A stretch of 64,000 nucleotides of DNA from Bathymodiolus brooksi (GCA_963680875.1 OY804588.1:73060829-73124828), one strand, 5' to 3'. Positions 48,501-59,244 are shown, numbered from the stretch's first letter. Numbers and translations are program-made. Notes: generated from the sequence alone by a model not told the origin.

Positions 48501-49939
48501 ATTGTCCTAGTGGTTTCAGAGAAGAAGCGTTTTGAAACATTTTTCCCATAGGGTCCAATGTTAAACTAAGTTCTGCCGTAGCCGCCATTTTGAATTTCAT
48601 ATCGGAACAAAAAATGTAAAGTTTGTAGAGGACCATCCAATGAACATTCATATACAGTTTGGCTTTAATCATATTTGTGGTTTCTGAGAAGAAGGCATTT
48701 GAACATTTTCCCATAGGGTCCAATGTTAATCTATGTATTGTGGTGGCGGCCATCTTGGATTTCCGATCGGCATAAAAAACATAAAATTTGTAGAGGACCT
48801 TCCAATGATCATTCCTGGGCAGTTTGGTTTCAACTGTCCTAGTGGTTTCAGAGAAGAAGCGTTTTGAAACATTTTCCCCATAGGGTCCAATGTTAAACTA
48901 AGTCCTGCCGTAGCCGCCATTTTGAATTTCATATCGGAACAAAAAAGGTAAAGTTTGTAGAGGACCATCCAATGAACATTCATGTACAGTTTGGCTTTAA
49001 TCATATTTGTAGTTTCTGAGAAGAAGGCATTTGAACATTTTCCCATAGGGTCCAATGTTAATCTATGTCCTGCGGTTGTGGCCATCTTGGATTTACGATC
49101 GGCATAAAAAACAGTAACTTGGTAAAGGACCATCCAATGAACATTCATGTACAGTTTGGCTTTAATCATATTTGTAGTTTCTGAGAAGAAGGCATTTGAA
49201 CATTTTCCCATAGGGTCCAATGTTAATCTATGTATTGTGGTGGCGGCCATCTTGGATTTCCGATCGGCATATAAAACACACACCTTGTAGAGGACCTTCC
49301 AATGATCATTCCTGGGCAGTTTGGTTTCAATTGTCCAAGTGGTTTCAGAGAAGAAGCATTTTGAAACATTTTTCTCATAGGGTCCAATGTTAAACTAAGT
49401 CCTGCCATAGCTGCCATTTTGAATTTCATATCGGAACAAAAAACCTTAAGATTGTAGAGGACCATCCAATGAACATTCATGTACAGTTTGGCTATAATCA
49501 TATTTGTAGTTTCTGAGAAGAAGGCATTTGAACATTTTCCCATAGGGTCCAATGTTAATCTATGTCCTGCGGTTGTGGCCATCTTGGATTTACGATCGGC
49601 ATAAAAAACAGTAACTTGGTAAAGGACATTCCAATGATCATTCATTTACAGTTTGGGTTCAGTCAGTTCATTAGTTTCAGAGAAGAAGATCTTTGAAATT
49701 TCAGCCAATCAGAGCATATTATTGGCCCTGGCAGCCATGTTGAATATCCGACTGGAACGAAAAACAGTAACTTTGTAGAGGACCATCCAAGGAACATTCC
49801 TGCTAAGTTTGGTTCCAATTGGCCCAGTGGTTTCGGAGAAGAAGCTTGAAATGTGAAAAGTTTACAGACGACAGACAACAGACGACGAACGCCAAGTGAT
49901 GGCAATAGTTCACCTGGACCTTTGGTCCAGGTGAACTAA
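30579..49939 (+). mobile_element. Giant tandem-core element E5: ~55 x 332-bp array between element termini
   Basis: The element starts ACCAGAGGCTCTCAAGAGCC, TATCGTTCACCTGG and ends with GACGACGAACGCCAAGTGAT, then a GTTCACCTGGACC/GGTCCAGGTGAAC hairpin and TAA, the same ends as the 1.9-kb E3. Between them lie about 55 units of 332 bp in strict register (54 between 31128 and 48726). Each unit is a dimer of related ~167- and ~165-bp halves: both contain GTAGAGGACC, CAGTTTGG, CAGAGAAGAAG or GAGAAGAAGG, CCCATAGGGTCCAATGTTA and a GCCAT(C/T)TTG motif. Minus-strand frames of 119-130 codons in nearly every unit arise from repeat identity; 332 is not a multiple of three. It fills most of caspase intron 2. 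Confidence 0.88.
31128..49057 (+). repeat. Higher-order structure in the 332-bp array
   Basis: Private variants recur at multiples of 332 bp. A seven-A run occurs at 31845 and 35830 (3,985 bp, 12 units). GAAGATCTTCC occurs at 40161, 42817 and 44809 (8 units, then 6 units). GAGGACATTTTAATGATC occurs at 38501 and 46469 (7,968 bp, 24 units). Shorter blocks repeat at 3 units (44410/45406) and 2 units (46734/47398). Edge units near 30700-31100 and 49060-49650 are more diverged. This fits repeated segmental duplication or unequal exchange within the array. Confidence 0.85.
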
Positions 49940-50032
49940 AAAGGGTTATCTTGAATTCACAAATTGTTGACAGTCAACCATAACTGATTTAATTTTCAGT
50001 TTTGAAAATAATGAAAAACAAATGAAATTTAC

Positions 50033-50253
50033 CTGGATAATGAATATTTTCAATTTGTTTTCAAGTTTTTTTATGTTGGCTATCTTGTTCATTAAGTCTT
50101 GGGTACTGCACTGGCCATCCAAGGTGAAAAAATAATGTTGAAATATTCCCCGTTTATCTTTCCTTAGGAGCATTTCTTCTTTTTCTTCACCATGTGAACT
50201 GAGCACAAACACAAAGAATTCAAGATTTCCTATTGTCTTCAATTCATCCTCAA
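50033..50253 (-). CDS. Caspase exon b: catalytic His, end of p20 core
   Basis: A 221-bp exon entered in phase 1 and left in phase 0. The acceptor is CTTTTGTAG and the donor ATCCAG/GTAAAT. It encodes EDELKTIGNLEFFVFVLSSHGEE at its start (here only the motif matters): the hydrophobic strand FFVFVL leads into SSHGEE, whose His is the catalytic base. The middle (LLRKDKRGIFQ, TLDGQCSTQDL) matches the usual loop and helix before the next strand. It ends KIFIIQ, and the next exon supplies ACRS, so intron 2 splits the active-site pentapeptide between Gln and Ala. Codons are ordinary and no frame break is seen. If exon c is skipped or spliced badly across the 21.7-kb intron, the catalytic Cys is lost. 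Confidence 0.88.
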
Positions 50254-50307
50254 CTACAAAAGAAAAAGTAAATTATATATACAAATGTGTATTTATGATA
50301 GATAGGA

Positions 50308-51062
50308 TTACCAGTGTTTAACACCACTATTAAACAATATTTCACTTATATAATTCTTAATGCCACTTTTAAACAATATTTCACTTGTATCATGTTTAAT
50401 GCCACTTTCCAACAATATTTCACTTAAATCATGTTTAATGCCACTTGTTAACAGTATTTTACTTGTATAATTCTTAATGCCACTTTTAAACAGTATCTCA
50501 CTTGAATAAGTTTTATTGCCACTTTTAAACAATATTTCACTTAGTTTGTCTTTAATGCCACTTTTAAGCAATATTTCACTTCTTTCGTGTTTAATGCCAC
50601 TTTTAAATAGTGTTTCACTTGTATAATTTTTAATGCCATTTTTAAACAGTATTTCATTTGTATAATTTTTAATGCCACTTTTAAACAGTATTTCACTTGC
50701 ATAATTTTGAATGCCACTTTTAAGCAACATTTCACTTATTTCGTGTTTAATGCAACTTTTAAATAGTATTTCACTTGTATAATTTTGTATGCCACTTTTA
50801 AACAGTATTTCACTTGTATAAGTTTAATGCCATTTTTAAACAGGATTTCACTTGTATAAATTTTAATGCCATTTTTAAACAGTATTTCATTTGTATAATT
50901 TTTAATGCCACTTTTAAACAGTATTTCACTTGCATAATTTTTTAATGCCACTTCTAAGCAGCATTTCACTTATTTCGTGTTTAATGCCACTTTTAAATAG
51001 TATTTCACTTGTATAATTTTGTATGCCACTTTTAAACAGTATTTCACTTGTATAAGCTTTAA
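50308..51062 (-). repeat. 39-bp minisatellite A, left part (SINE-tail derived)
   Basis: About 19 copies of a unit resembling AATGCCACTTTTAAACAGTA, then TTTCACTTGTATAATTTTT, with a 39-bp period. The minus strand stays open with a 13-residue SEILFKSGIKxYT pattern because 39 is a multiple of three. The unit closely resembles the plus-strand view of the type 1 SINE tail (GTTTAACGCCACTTTCAACA, then ATATTTCAGTTATAT). The array is split by the TTAA element and resumes at 57875. Confidence 0.85.
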
Positions 51063-51074
51063 AGGGAAACTTCG

Positions 51075-52962
51075 CAAAAAAAATATTTTTTTATATGTTT
51101 TTCCTGATGTATAAATATGGATGTTTATATGTATATTAGCGTTTTATTATGTTGGATAAGGGAATGAAATCGATTTTAAAATTCTGTCAACATACATGGA
51201 AGTCGCCATTTTGATAGCATCTCAATACCAAGTATCACGTGACGTCTAAATACCACCACGCCCCAAAACAAGCATGACAAACCAGGGTCCTCATTCAGTG
51301 TCGATATGGCTTGTCAGGCGTACGTTGTTTAACTTGATGGTAATTCTTTTTATTTTTCTTATTATTCTAAATATATGAATTTATTACACAATCACTTTTT
51401 TGCAGATTTACGTTTTGCTTCTATAGATTATGGCAAAACAAATGAATCGGGGGGAAAGGTTCGTCTTTAATGAGACACAAAAGATTTTTTTCCAAAATTG
51501 AAGAACTACGAAATTAAGTTAAAAAAAGAACGGACATCGGAACAATGCCCTGAATTCGTTAAAAAAAAATCCAGAAATGCCTATACTACGGGGCAAAATT
51601 GTTTTAATGACATTATTCAGTAAGATTGCACTTTGTAATCGATCGTGCATGCACTACAATAAAGACGCACATAAGCTAAAAGCAGAGAAAGTTACAGGGT
51701 AGGAAGCCATACAATTGAGAGGATTATGTAACATATAATTTGTAATAGATTTCATTTGACAATTACAGACGATGAGTATTATAAATAAATTTATTATACA
51801 AAAACAAAGCGTAACATATAATATGTCTCTGGTAACATATTTTGTTTATTTTAATCACGTCTTTCGAACTGGTGGACCCTTCTGATTAATCTCAGAATAG
51901 TCATAAAAAATTTGTTCATCACAATTATTGATATTTCACTGCGAATATTTAGTTTGATGTATTATTGTTGTGTATCAATCATAATTGTTATTTGTATATG
52001 CCCTCCTGGGGCCCTGATTTGGTTAATAAACTTATTTTAATTTCTATTTCTATAAGGAAAAATTGCATACGAATGGTTTTTTGTCTATTTTGCAAGAAGA
52101 ATTTCTACCCTGCCCTGTTCACCCTGCTTTATTTCATAATTTTGGTTGTTGCTACATCATTCTGATGGGGCACAAAAAAATCAAGATAAAAATGAACAAT
52201 TCAATATAGCTTACGATCAATGGTAATCTTAAGATTTTTTTGTGAAAATAGCCCATGAATCATTGCTGCATTAGGTGCGGATCCAGCAGTTTTGAAAACG
52301 GGGTGCCAGGCTCTTGTTTGCCAATTTTTACCCAATTTAAACACAAATTTGACTAAATTGCCGAACACCCCCTTGATCCGGCAGTGTGCATTAATATGCA
52401 CCCATTCCTAATGCATACTTCAACGTGATCAGGGTCGTGTATTTTGATCACCTATTAGAACCTTTAAAATGTGTATTGCATCTGCTATTCTAGTCACGGG
52501 TAGCGTAATTTGTTTTCATTTTATTTTCTGTTCTTATTATGTTTTTGTCTATTTGACTTGTGTACGTTGTTTGTATATATTCCTTGTACATGCCTTCAAC
52601 CCTTAGGGGTAAAATTTTAGTTAGTTAACGGGTCACAAAATGTGCATTGCATTTCTGATTTTTGCCAAATATTGTGACACATGTACTCAGGTATTCGGTC
52701 AGAGGCCCGTCGACCGGATGTAAAATGACACTTGTATATTCTGCCTGGCGATTTCCTGTGTGGACCTAAACTCATTACGCAATATTAGGTACCCTGCTGA
52801 GTGAACCGGTGTGAATGTACCTGTCGTTTTCAGAATGAAGATAAAAATAAGTAAATCCCGCATTTCACTTCTTACATCAGGAATTATTTGCCTTAATTTA
52901 TTGAAGAATAAAATATTTAAAATTAAAATATGGTCTCTCGCTTCTGAAAATACATGAAAAAT
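51075..52962. other. Interior of TTAA element, left, nothing coding recognised
   Basis: A few short frames (up to 66 codons) occur with no recognisable motif. A CACGTGACGTC-type sequence lies near 51236. AT-rich with several A runs. Confidence 0.45.
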
Positions 52963-54771
52963 ACTAGAGGCTCAGGTGAGCCTGTATCGCTCACCTGACA
53001 TAAATAAGTCCTCTTAAGAATGTCTGCATGCTGAATACATCTAAGTTACTATTCAAATCCCATACTGCCATAGGGTTCTATGTTAAAACTATGTCTGCTC
53101 ATGGCAGCCATCTTGGATGGAGGTCGTGGTCACCGGACACAATTTTGAAAGTATACTACCCAAGGACCACCCATGCCATGTTTGCTTTAAATTGGCTGAC
53201 TGGTTTCAGAAGAGAAGACTTTTAAACAATTTTCCCATAGGGTCCTATGTTAAAACTATGTCTGCTGACGGCGGCCATTTTGAACCGAGATCGGGATCAC
53301 TGAACACAATTTTGGAAGTTGACCACCTAAGGACCATCGATGACATGTTTGCTATATTGGCTTACTAGTTTCAGAGGAGAAGATTTTAAAACATTTCTTC
53401 CCATAGGGTCCTATGTTAAAACTACAGTATGTCTGCTGAAGGTGGCCATCTTGGATGGAGGTCAGGGTCACTGGACACAATTTTGAAAATTGACCACTTA
53501 AGGACCATCCATGCCATGTTTGCTTTAAATTGGCTTACTGGTTTCAGAGAAGAAGATTTTTAAATATATTTCCCATAGGGTCCTATGTTAAAACTATGTT
53601 CGCTGATGGTTGCCATCTTGGATGGAGGTCGGGGTCACAGGACATAATTTTGAAAGTTGACCACCTAAGGACCATTCATCCCATGTTTGCTTTAAACTGA
53701 CTTACTGGTTTCAGAGGAGAAGACTTTTAAACATTTTTTCCATAGGGTCCTATGTTAAAATTAAGTCGAGTCATGGTGGCCATCTTGAATTTCCGATCAG
53801 CAAACGATTCACAAGTTTAGTACAGGACCACCCAATGATCATTCCTGCAAAGCCACAATTCAATTGGCTTAGTGGTTTCTAACAAGAAGATTTTTAAAAT
53901 TTCGACCAATCAGAACACATTATAGGCCCTGGCAGCCATGTTGGATTTCCGATCAGCGCCAAAAACACAAATCTTGTATATGACCATCCAATGAACATTT
54001 CTGCCACGTTTGGTTCAAATCTGTTTGTGGTTTCAGAAAAAAAGATGAAAATGTGAAATTCCCATAGGGTCCTATGTTAAACTAAGTCGAGTCATGGTGG
54101 CCATCTTGAATTTCCGATTGGCAAACGATTCACAAGTTTAGTACAGGACCACCCAATGATCATTCCTGCAAAGTCACAATTCAATTGGCTTAGTGGTTTC
54201 TAACAAGAAGATTTTTAAAATTTCGACCAATCAGAACACATTATGGGCCCTGGCAGCCATGTTGGATTTCCGATCAGCGCCAAAAACAAAAATCTTGTAT
54301 ATGACCATCCAATGAACATTTCTGCCAAGTTTGGTTCAAATCTGTTTTGTGGTTTCAGAAAAAAAGATGAAAATGTGAAATTCCCATAGGGTCCAATGTT
54401 AAACTAAGTCGAGTCATGGCGGCCATCTTGAATTTCCGATCGGCAAACGATTCACAATTTTAGTATAGGATCACCCAATGATCATTCCTGCAAAGTCACA
54501 ATTCAATTGACTTAGTGGTTTCTGACAAGAAGATTTTTAAAATTTCAGCCAATGAGAACACATTATGGACCCTGGCAGCCATGTTGGATTTCAAATCAGC
54601 ACCAAAAACACAAATCTGGTAGAGGACCATCCAGTGAACATTTCTGGCAAGTTTGGCTGATTTCTGTTCAGCGGTTTCAGAGAAGAAGATTTAAATGTGA
54701 AAAGCTAACGGACGGATGGCGGACGCTTACCCATGACAAAAGCTCACATGGCCTATGGCCAGGTGAGCTAA
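52963..54771 (+). mobile_element. Tandem-core element E6
   Basis: The start is ACTAGAGGCTCAGGTGAGCC, TATCGCTCACCTGAC; the end is CTAACGGACGGATGGCGGAC and a CTCACATGGCC/GGCCAGGTGAG hairpin, then CTAA. The core has ~180-bp monomers with CCCATAGGGTCCTATGTTAA, GCCATCTTGGATGGAGGTCG and GGTTTCAGAGGAGAAGA in the first half, then a ~330-bp block (AATTTCCGATC, CCTGGCAGCCATGTTGGATT) present about 2.5 times. It is nested in the TTAA element. Confidence 0.8.
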
Positions 54772-54978
54772 TAAGAAATATATTTTTCGCATAATATTTT
54801 ACGTTTCGCTCATCAAAAATGACAAGCAAAAAAAGGAAAAGAAATTAACATTTTTAAATCACTTGCTCGCTCTGGACAACGTCTTTAGCACAAAATCCTA
54901 AGAACAAGAAGTAAATCTGGTGTGGCCTAATCTCTTTTTAATTTTTAACTGTCCTTCATCTGTTTATACCGCTCATGA

Positions 54979-55206
54979 TCATGATCTCTTCCGAACTTTT
55001 TCTGAATGAATATCAGTGGATATCAAATTTGTGTTGTTCTGACGTGGGTTGTTCTCGATTTCCCGACGTTGGGCACTCGCCGCCTCTTCCATTTGTCTGA
55101 GTTCTTCTTCCGTATATTCTGGTTCAAGTTGGTAACCAAACACCCCATAGTCGTCGAAATCTACATCACTTGAGGCGCTAGTCACTTTCCGTACCTGAGC
55201 TCGACA
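54979..55206 (-). pseudogene. ORF fragment resembling N-terminus of P2X7-like (ballast-domain) proteins
   Basis: On the minus strand a 68-codon frame contains SSDVDFDDYGVFGYQ, then EPEYTEEELRQMEE, and stops at 54979. An ATG at about 55206 starts MSSSGTESD in another frame and stops at TAG just where the acidic frame takes over, which looks like a one-base frameshift in a normal N-terminus. From memory, invertebrate proteins with the P2X7 cytoplasmic ballast domain begin with similar acidic EPEYTEEEL-type segments. The cysteine-rich domain itself is not found downstream. The fragment lies inside the TTAA element, so it may be a decayed cargo gene or exon. Confidence 0.35.
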
Positions 55207-55869
55207 TATTTAAGCTATAACCAAAACGTTAATTTTGGGGCTTTATATAGAAATGTTCCCAAACAAACAACACGCGTTGAACAAAAGAAAAGTAAAGAAA
55301 TATTGATTGAGTAAAATCATAATCATTTGATTAAATTAAATTAATTAAAACATCTTTTTTTGAACACCGACTGTTAAAATAATGATTGAGTAAAATCATA
55401 ATCATTTTCTTTTATTGTTAAAAAGAAAAATTCATTTCTAAACGCTTAGGCCTAAATCATTTTATTTAATATTAAAATTAAAACATCTTTTATGAACATC
55501 GATCGTTAAATTATTATGATGAGACAGCTATATATAGTTAGGCCAATTTGGCGCCTCTCATAATGAACACTTATAATTTCAAGGATGGTGTATACTTTTT
55601 TTATCATCTAAAACATAATTTGTTCCTGTTATTTCAACATTATATTTATTCTAATGTTTTAAGAATATTTTATCTTTAATAGATAATAAACGATCTACCA
55701 ACTCGTCTTGGAAAGCAAATAGTGTGTATTCAAATTCCCATTTTATTAATCCGGTCACCTTGAATTTTACACCTGTATAATTTTACCCTCCGGCTAGAAA
55801 ACACACAAGTGGACATCTACATGCGGAGATCAAAATAACAGTAAACAGCATGCCGAATAATGATTATAA
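55207..55869. other. AT-rich spacer with direct repeats
   Basis: GATTGAGTAAAATCATAATC occurs twice (near 55305 and 55384), and TTAAAACATCTTTT followed by GAACA(C/T)CGA twice (near 55345 and 55474). No gene is supported. It is part of the TTAA element. Confidence 0.55.
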
Positions 55870-57353
55870 ACTAGAGGCTCCCAGGAGCCTGTAATCGCTC
55901 ACCTGGTTTTCAATTTGACATCTAATGTTGATAGAAAATGGGGGTGTTACACATAATTTTGAAAGTGAGCCACCCAAAGATCATTTCAACTCAAATTTCT
56001 GAGCAAAAGATTTTGATGTGATTTTTATCACATAATATTCCTAAACGAAATAAACTGACTGAAAAAATCTCACAGAAAAACCCAGAATATATGTTAAACT
56101 ACCGGTACTCATTGCCATATAGCTGCAATTAAAATTTGAGTTCATTTTGATTTGTAATAGAGCGGAAATTGACAACTAAAGAAATTTCTATTTTTAGTAA
56201 CAGCATGGAGGGTGGAGCTGTCGGACACAATTTTGAAATGGGACTACCCAAGGACTATCCCTGCCAGGTTTCGTTTAATTTGGTTCAGCGGTTTCAGAGG
56301 AAAAGATTTAAATGTAATCTTTTTTCAAAATATGTCTAATTTGTATAATTAGTATAAATCGGTTGAAGGAAAAAATTCACGGAAAAACCCAGAATATATG
56401 TTAATCTACTCATTGTCATGTAGCTGCAGCTAAAATTTGAGCTCATTTTGATTGATAATAAAGCAGCAATGGACAATTGAAGAAATTTATATTCTTAGTA
56501 ACAGCAGCCATCTTGAATGGAGGGTGGAGCTGTCGGACACAAATTTGAAATGGGACTACCCAAGGACTATCCCTGCCAGGTTTAGTTTAATTTGGTTCAG
56601 CGGTTTCAGAGGAAAAGATTTAAATGTGATCTTTTATCAAAATATGCCTAATTTGCATAATCGGTATAAATCGGCTGAAAGAAAAATTTCACAGAAAACC
56701 CCGGAATATATATATGCTAAACTACTCATTGCCATGTAGCTGCAGTTAAAATTTGAGCTCATTTTGGTTTATACTAAAGCAGCAATGGACAATAGAAGAA
56801 ATTTCTATTTTTAGTAACAGTAGCCATCTTGAATGGAAGGTGGGGCTGTCAGACACAATTTTGAAAGGGACCCACCCAAGGACCATCCCTGCCAGGTTTA
56901 GTGTAACTTGGTTCAGCGGTTTCAGAGGAGAAGATTTAAATGTGATCTTTTATCAAAATATGCCTAATTTGCATAATCGGTATATATCGGCTGAAAGAAA
57001 AATTTCACAGAAAAACCCGGAATATATGTTAAACTACTCCTTGCCATGTAGCTGCAGTTAAAATTTGAGCCTCATTTTGACTTCTACTAAAGCAGCAATG
57101 AACAATTAAAATTTCATCCCCCCTTTTTTCTATTTTTAGCTTGGCGGCCATCTTGGTTGGAAGTCGGGATCACCGGACACAATTTTGGAAGGGGGCCATC
57201 CAAGGACCATTCCACCAAAGTTTGGTTCAAATTGGCCCAGTGGTTTCAGAGGAGTTGATTAAAATGTGAAAAGTTAACGGACGGACGGACGACAGACGAC
57301 GGACGCTCAGTGGTGACAATAGCTCACCTGACCCTTTGGGTCAGGTGAGCTAA
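55870..57353 (+). mobile_element. Tandem-core element E7, E2 family
   Basis: The start is ACTAGAGGCTCCCAGGAGCC, AATCGCTCACCTGG; the end is GACGGACGGACGACAGACGA and a CTCACCTGACCC/GGGTCAGGTGAG hairpin, then CTAA. The core units carry AACAGCNGCCATCTTGAATG-type sequence, GTCGGACACAATTTTGAAA and TTGCATAATCGGTATA, as in E2 but with fewer and more diverged copies. It is nested in the TTAA element in the same orientation as E6. Confidence 0.8.
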
Positions 57354-57860
57354 AAAGGGATTAAAACAGAATCTAGCAATCAATACACAAGTTACGCGTT
57401 GTCAAAATTATCCTTATATTTTTCAGCACATTAGCAGTAAAACAAAATGAACATAATTGTAAAAGGATTCCGATATATAGCGAATATAGGTGACTGTTAT
57501 AAAACACTCTTTCCGTTATAAATATAAAGGAAATGAAACATTTTGTTCATTTAAAATAGTTGTTCGTCAAAAAAGTACGTAGCTGTTCACTTCAGTATTT
57601 AATTTTCCAACGGTTATTAGATTTAAATTACAGTCCTCTGAGCACTTTAAATGAAGCGAATTTAACATCAGCGACCCAGACTTTAAATTTCAATCCCACA
57701 ATGCATTTTTAGCTTAAAACGTCACAAGCTAGTTGAAAAAATAAGAAATTAAAATTACAAATTTGCGATTTGCTTCGTTATTTGTGGAAATATGTCGATA
57801 AAACTTTGTGAATATGTATTTTATATCACCAGGAACATATTTAGCTAACATGTAAAAAAT
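57354..57860. other. Interior of TTAA element, right, nothing coding recognised
   Basis: AT-rich, no open frame of interest. It leads directly into the GCGAAGTTTCCCT terminus. Confidence 0.5.
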
Positions 57861-57874
57861 CGCGAAGTTTCCCT

Positions 57875-58336
57875 TTAATGCCACTTTTTAAAGAATATTT
57901 CACTTGTGTAAGTTTTAATGCCAATTTTAAACAGTATTTCACTAGTGTGAGATTTAATGCAACTTTTTAACAGTATTTCACTTGTGTAAGTTTTAATGCC
58001 ACTTTTAAACAGTATTTCACTTGTATAAGTTTTAATGCCACTTTTAAACAGTATTTCACTTGTGTAAGTTTTAATGCCACTTTTTAACAGTATTTCACTT
58101 GTGTAAGGTTTAATGCCACTTTTTAACAGTATTTCACTTGTGTAAGTTTTAATGCCACTTTTTAAAAGTATTTCACTTGTGTAAGTTTTAATGCCACTTT
58201 TTAACAGTATTTCACTTGTGTAAGGTTTAATGCCACTTTTTAACAGTATTTCACTTGTGTAAGTTTTAATGCCACTTTTTAACAGTATTTCACTTGTGTA
58301 AGTTTTAATGCCACTTTTTAACAGTATTTCACTTCT
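57875..58336 (-). repeat. 39-bp minisatellite A, right part
   Basis: About 12 copies of the same 39-bp unit as 50308-51062 (AATGCCACTTTTTAACAGTA, then TTTCACTTGTGTAAGTTTT). The copies here share a GTGTAAGTTTT variant and are more homogeneous than the left part. The minus strand is open for 187 codons only because 39 is divisible by three. Confidence 0.85.
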
Positions 58337-58388
58337 ATTGTCATATTTAGCCTTTGGATCTGATGAGGCATTGCGTTGTAATACATAT

Positions 58389-58745
58389 ACAGTCAAACCT
58401 GCCTTAAAGGGGGTTAGGTTTATGGTGTTTAACGCCACTTCGAACTCACAACATTAGTGGTGATAGGCACTGATTACACAGACAGTTGTAAATTCAACTA
58501 CTATCTCGACCACAACGACCCCTTGCCTTTAAAGGGCACCTCTATATAAATCTCGACCACAACGACCCCTTGCCTTTAAAGGGCACCTCTATATAACAAA
58601 GCACTGTCTATAAAGGGTGGCCTAATTATTTTCATTAATGAATAGTGCATATAATCTTAACCTGTACAGTATATAAAAGGCAACTGCTCAAAAAGTGCAC
58701 ATTTTCAAGTTCTCTTGAGCGTCCTTTATGTATAGGTTTGACTGT
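58389..58745 (+). mobile_element. TTTGACTG MITE with SINE head-tail insertion and internal duplication
   Basis: The left end ACAGTCAAACCTGCCTTAAA is interrupted at about 58412 by a deleted type 1 SINE (58413-58523, tail GGTGTTTAACGCCACTTC joined to head CGAACTCACAACATTAGTGG, minus orientation). A ~50-bp segment, CTCGACCACAACGACCCCTT plus GCCTTTAAAGGGCACC, is then present twice. The MITE's right end is the first GGTTTGACTGTAA of the following minisatellite. Confidence 0.65.
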
Positions 58746-59244
58746 AACTCACCTTGAGTGCCCTTTATGTATAGGTTTGACTGCCCTTTATGTATAGGTT
58801 TGACTGTAACTCACCTCGAGTGCCCTTTATGCATAGGTTTGACTGTAACTCACCTTGAGTGCCCTTTATGTATATGTTTGACTGTAACTCACCTCGAGTG
58901 CCCTTTATGTATAGGTTTGACTGCCCTTTATGTATAGGTTTGACTGTAACTCACCTCGAGTGCCCTTTATGCATAGGTTTGACTAACTCACCTTGAGTGC
59001 CCTTTATGTATATGTTTGACTGTAACTCACCTCGAGTGCCCTTTATGTATAGGTTTGACTGTAACTCACCTTGAGTGCCCTTTATGTATGTTTGACTGTA
59101 ACTCACCTTGAGTGCCCTTTATGTATAGGTTTGACTGTAACTCACCTTGAGTGCCCTTTATGTATAGGTTTGACTGTAACTCACCTTGAGTGCCCTTTAT
59201 GTATAGGTTTGACTGTAACTCACCTTGAGCACCCTTTATGTATA
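58712..59244 (+). repeat. 39-bp minisatellite B, left part (MITE-end derived)
   Basis: Units of CTCACCTTGAGTGCCCTTTA followed by TGTATAGGTTTGACTGTAA, 39 bp, about 13 copies with some shortened ones and C(T/C)TGAG or CTCGAG variants. The GGTTTGACTGTAA half is the MITE terminus. The array is split by a TA-flanked element and resumes at 60618. Confidence 0.85.

Larger units (their letters stand above)
51063..57874. mobile_element. 6.8-kb TTAA-flanked element with AGGGAAACTTCGC ends
   Basis: AGGGAAACTTCGC begins at 51063 and its complement GCGAAGTTTCCCT ends at 57874. TTAA lies on both sides (51059-51062 and 57875-57878), and both flanks are the same 39-bp minisatellite, so the insertion is unambiguous. 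TTAA targets are used by piggyBac and Kolobok groups; which one applies here is not decided. Inside are E6 (52963-54771), a small ORF fragment (54979-55206) and E7 (55870-57353). About 3.5 kb remains as the element's own sequence, and no transposase was recognised. Confidence 0.8.

Noticed and set aside
31128..49283. More than 50 minus-strand frames of 106-230 codons with a shared MAATAIHRLTLDP-type peptide, like a repeat protein family
   Set aside because: They recur because the 332-bp unit recurs. The unit is not a multiple of three, so frames do not join, and the start is often within the GGCCATCTTGG core motif. No codon-level constraint is visible.
30579..49939. CRISPR-like regularly spaced array
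   Set aside because: Units are 332 bp with no spacer-repeat structure or cas genes, and the context is an animal intron.
57875..58438. 187-codon SEILLKSGIKTYT repeat protein, and its counterpart at 50308-50730
   Set aside because: The 39-bp unit is a multiple of three and derives from the SINE tail, so the open frame is expected without selection.
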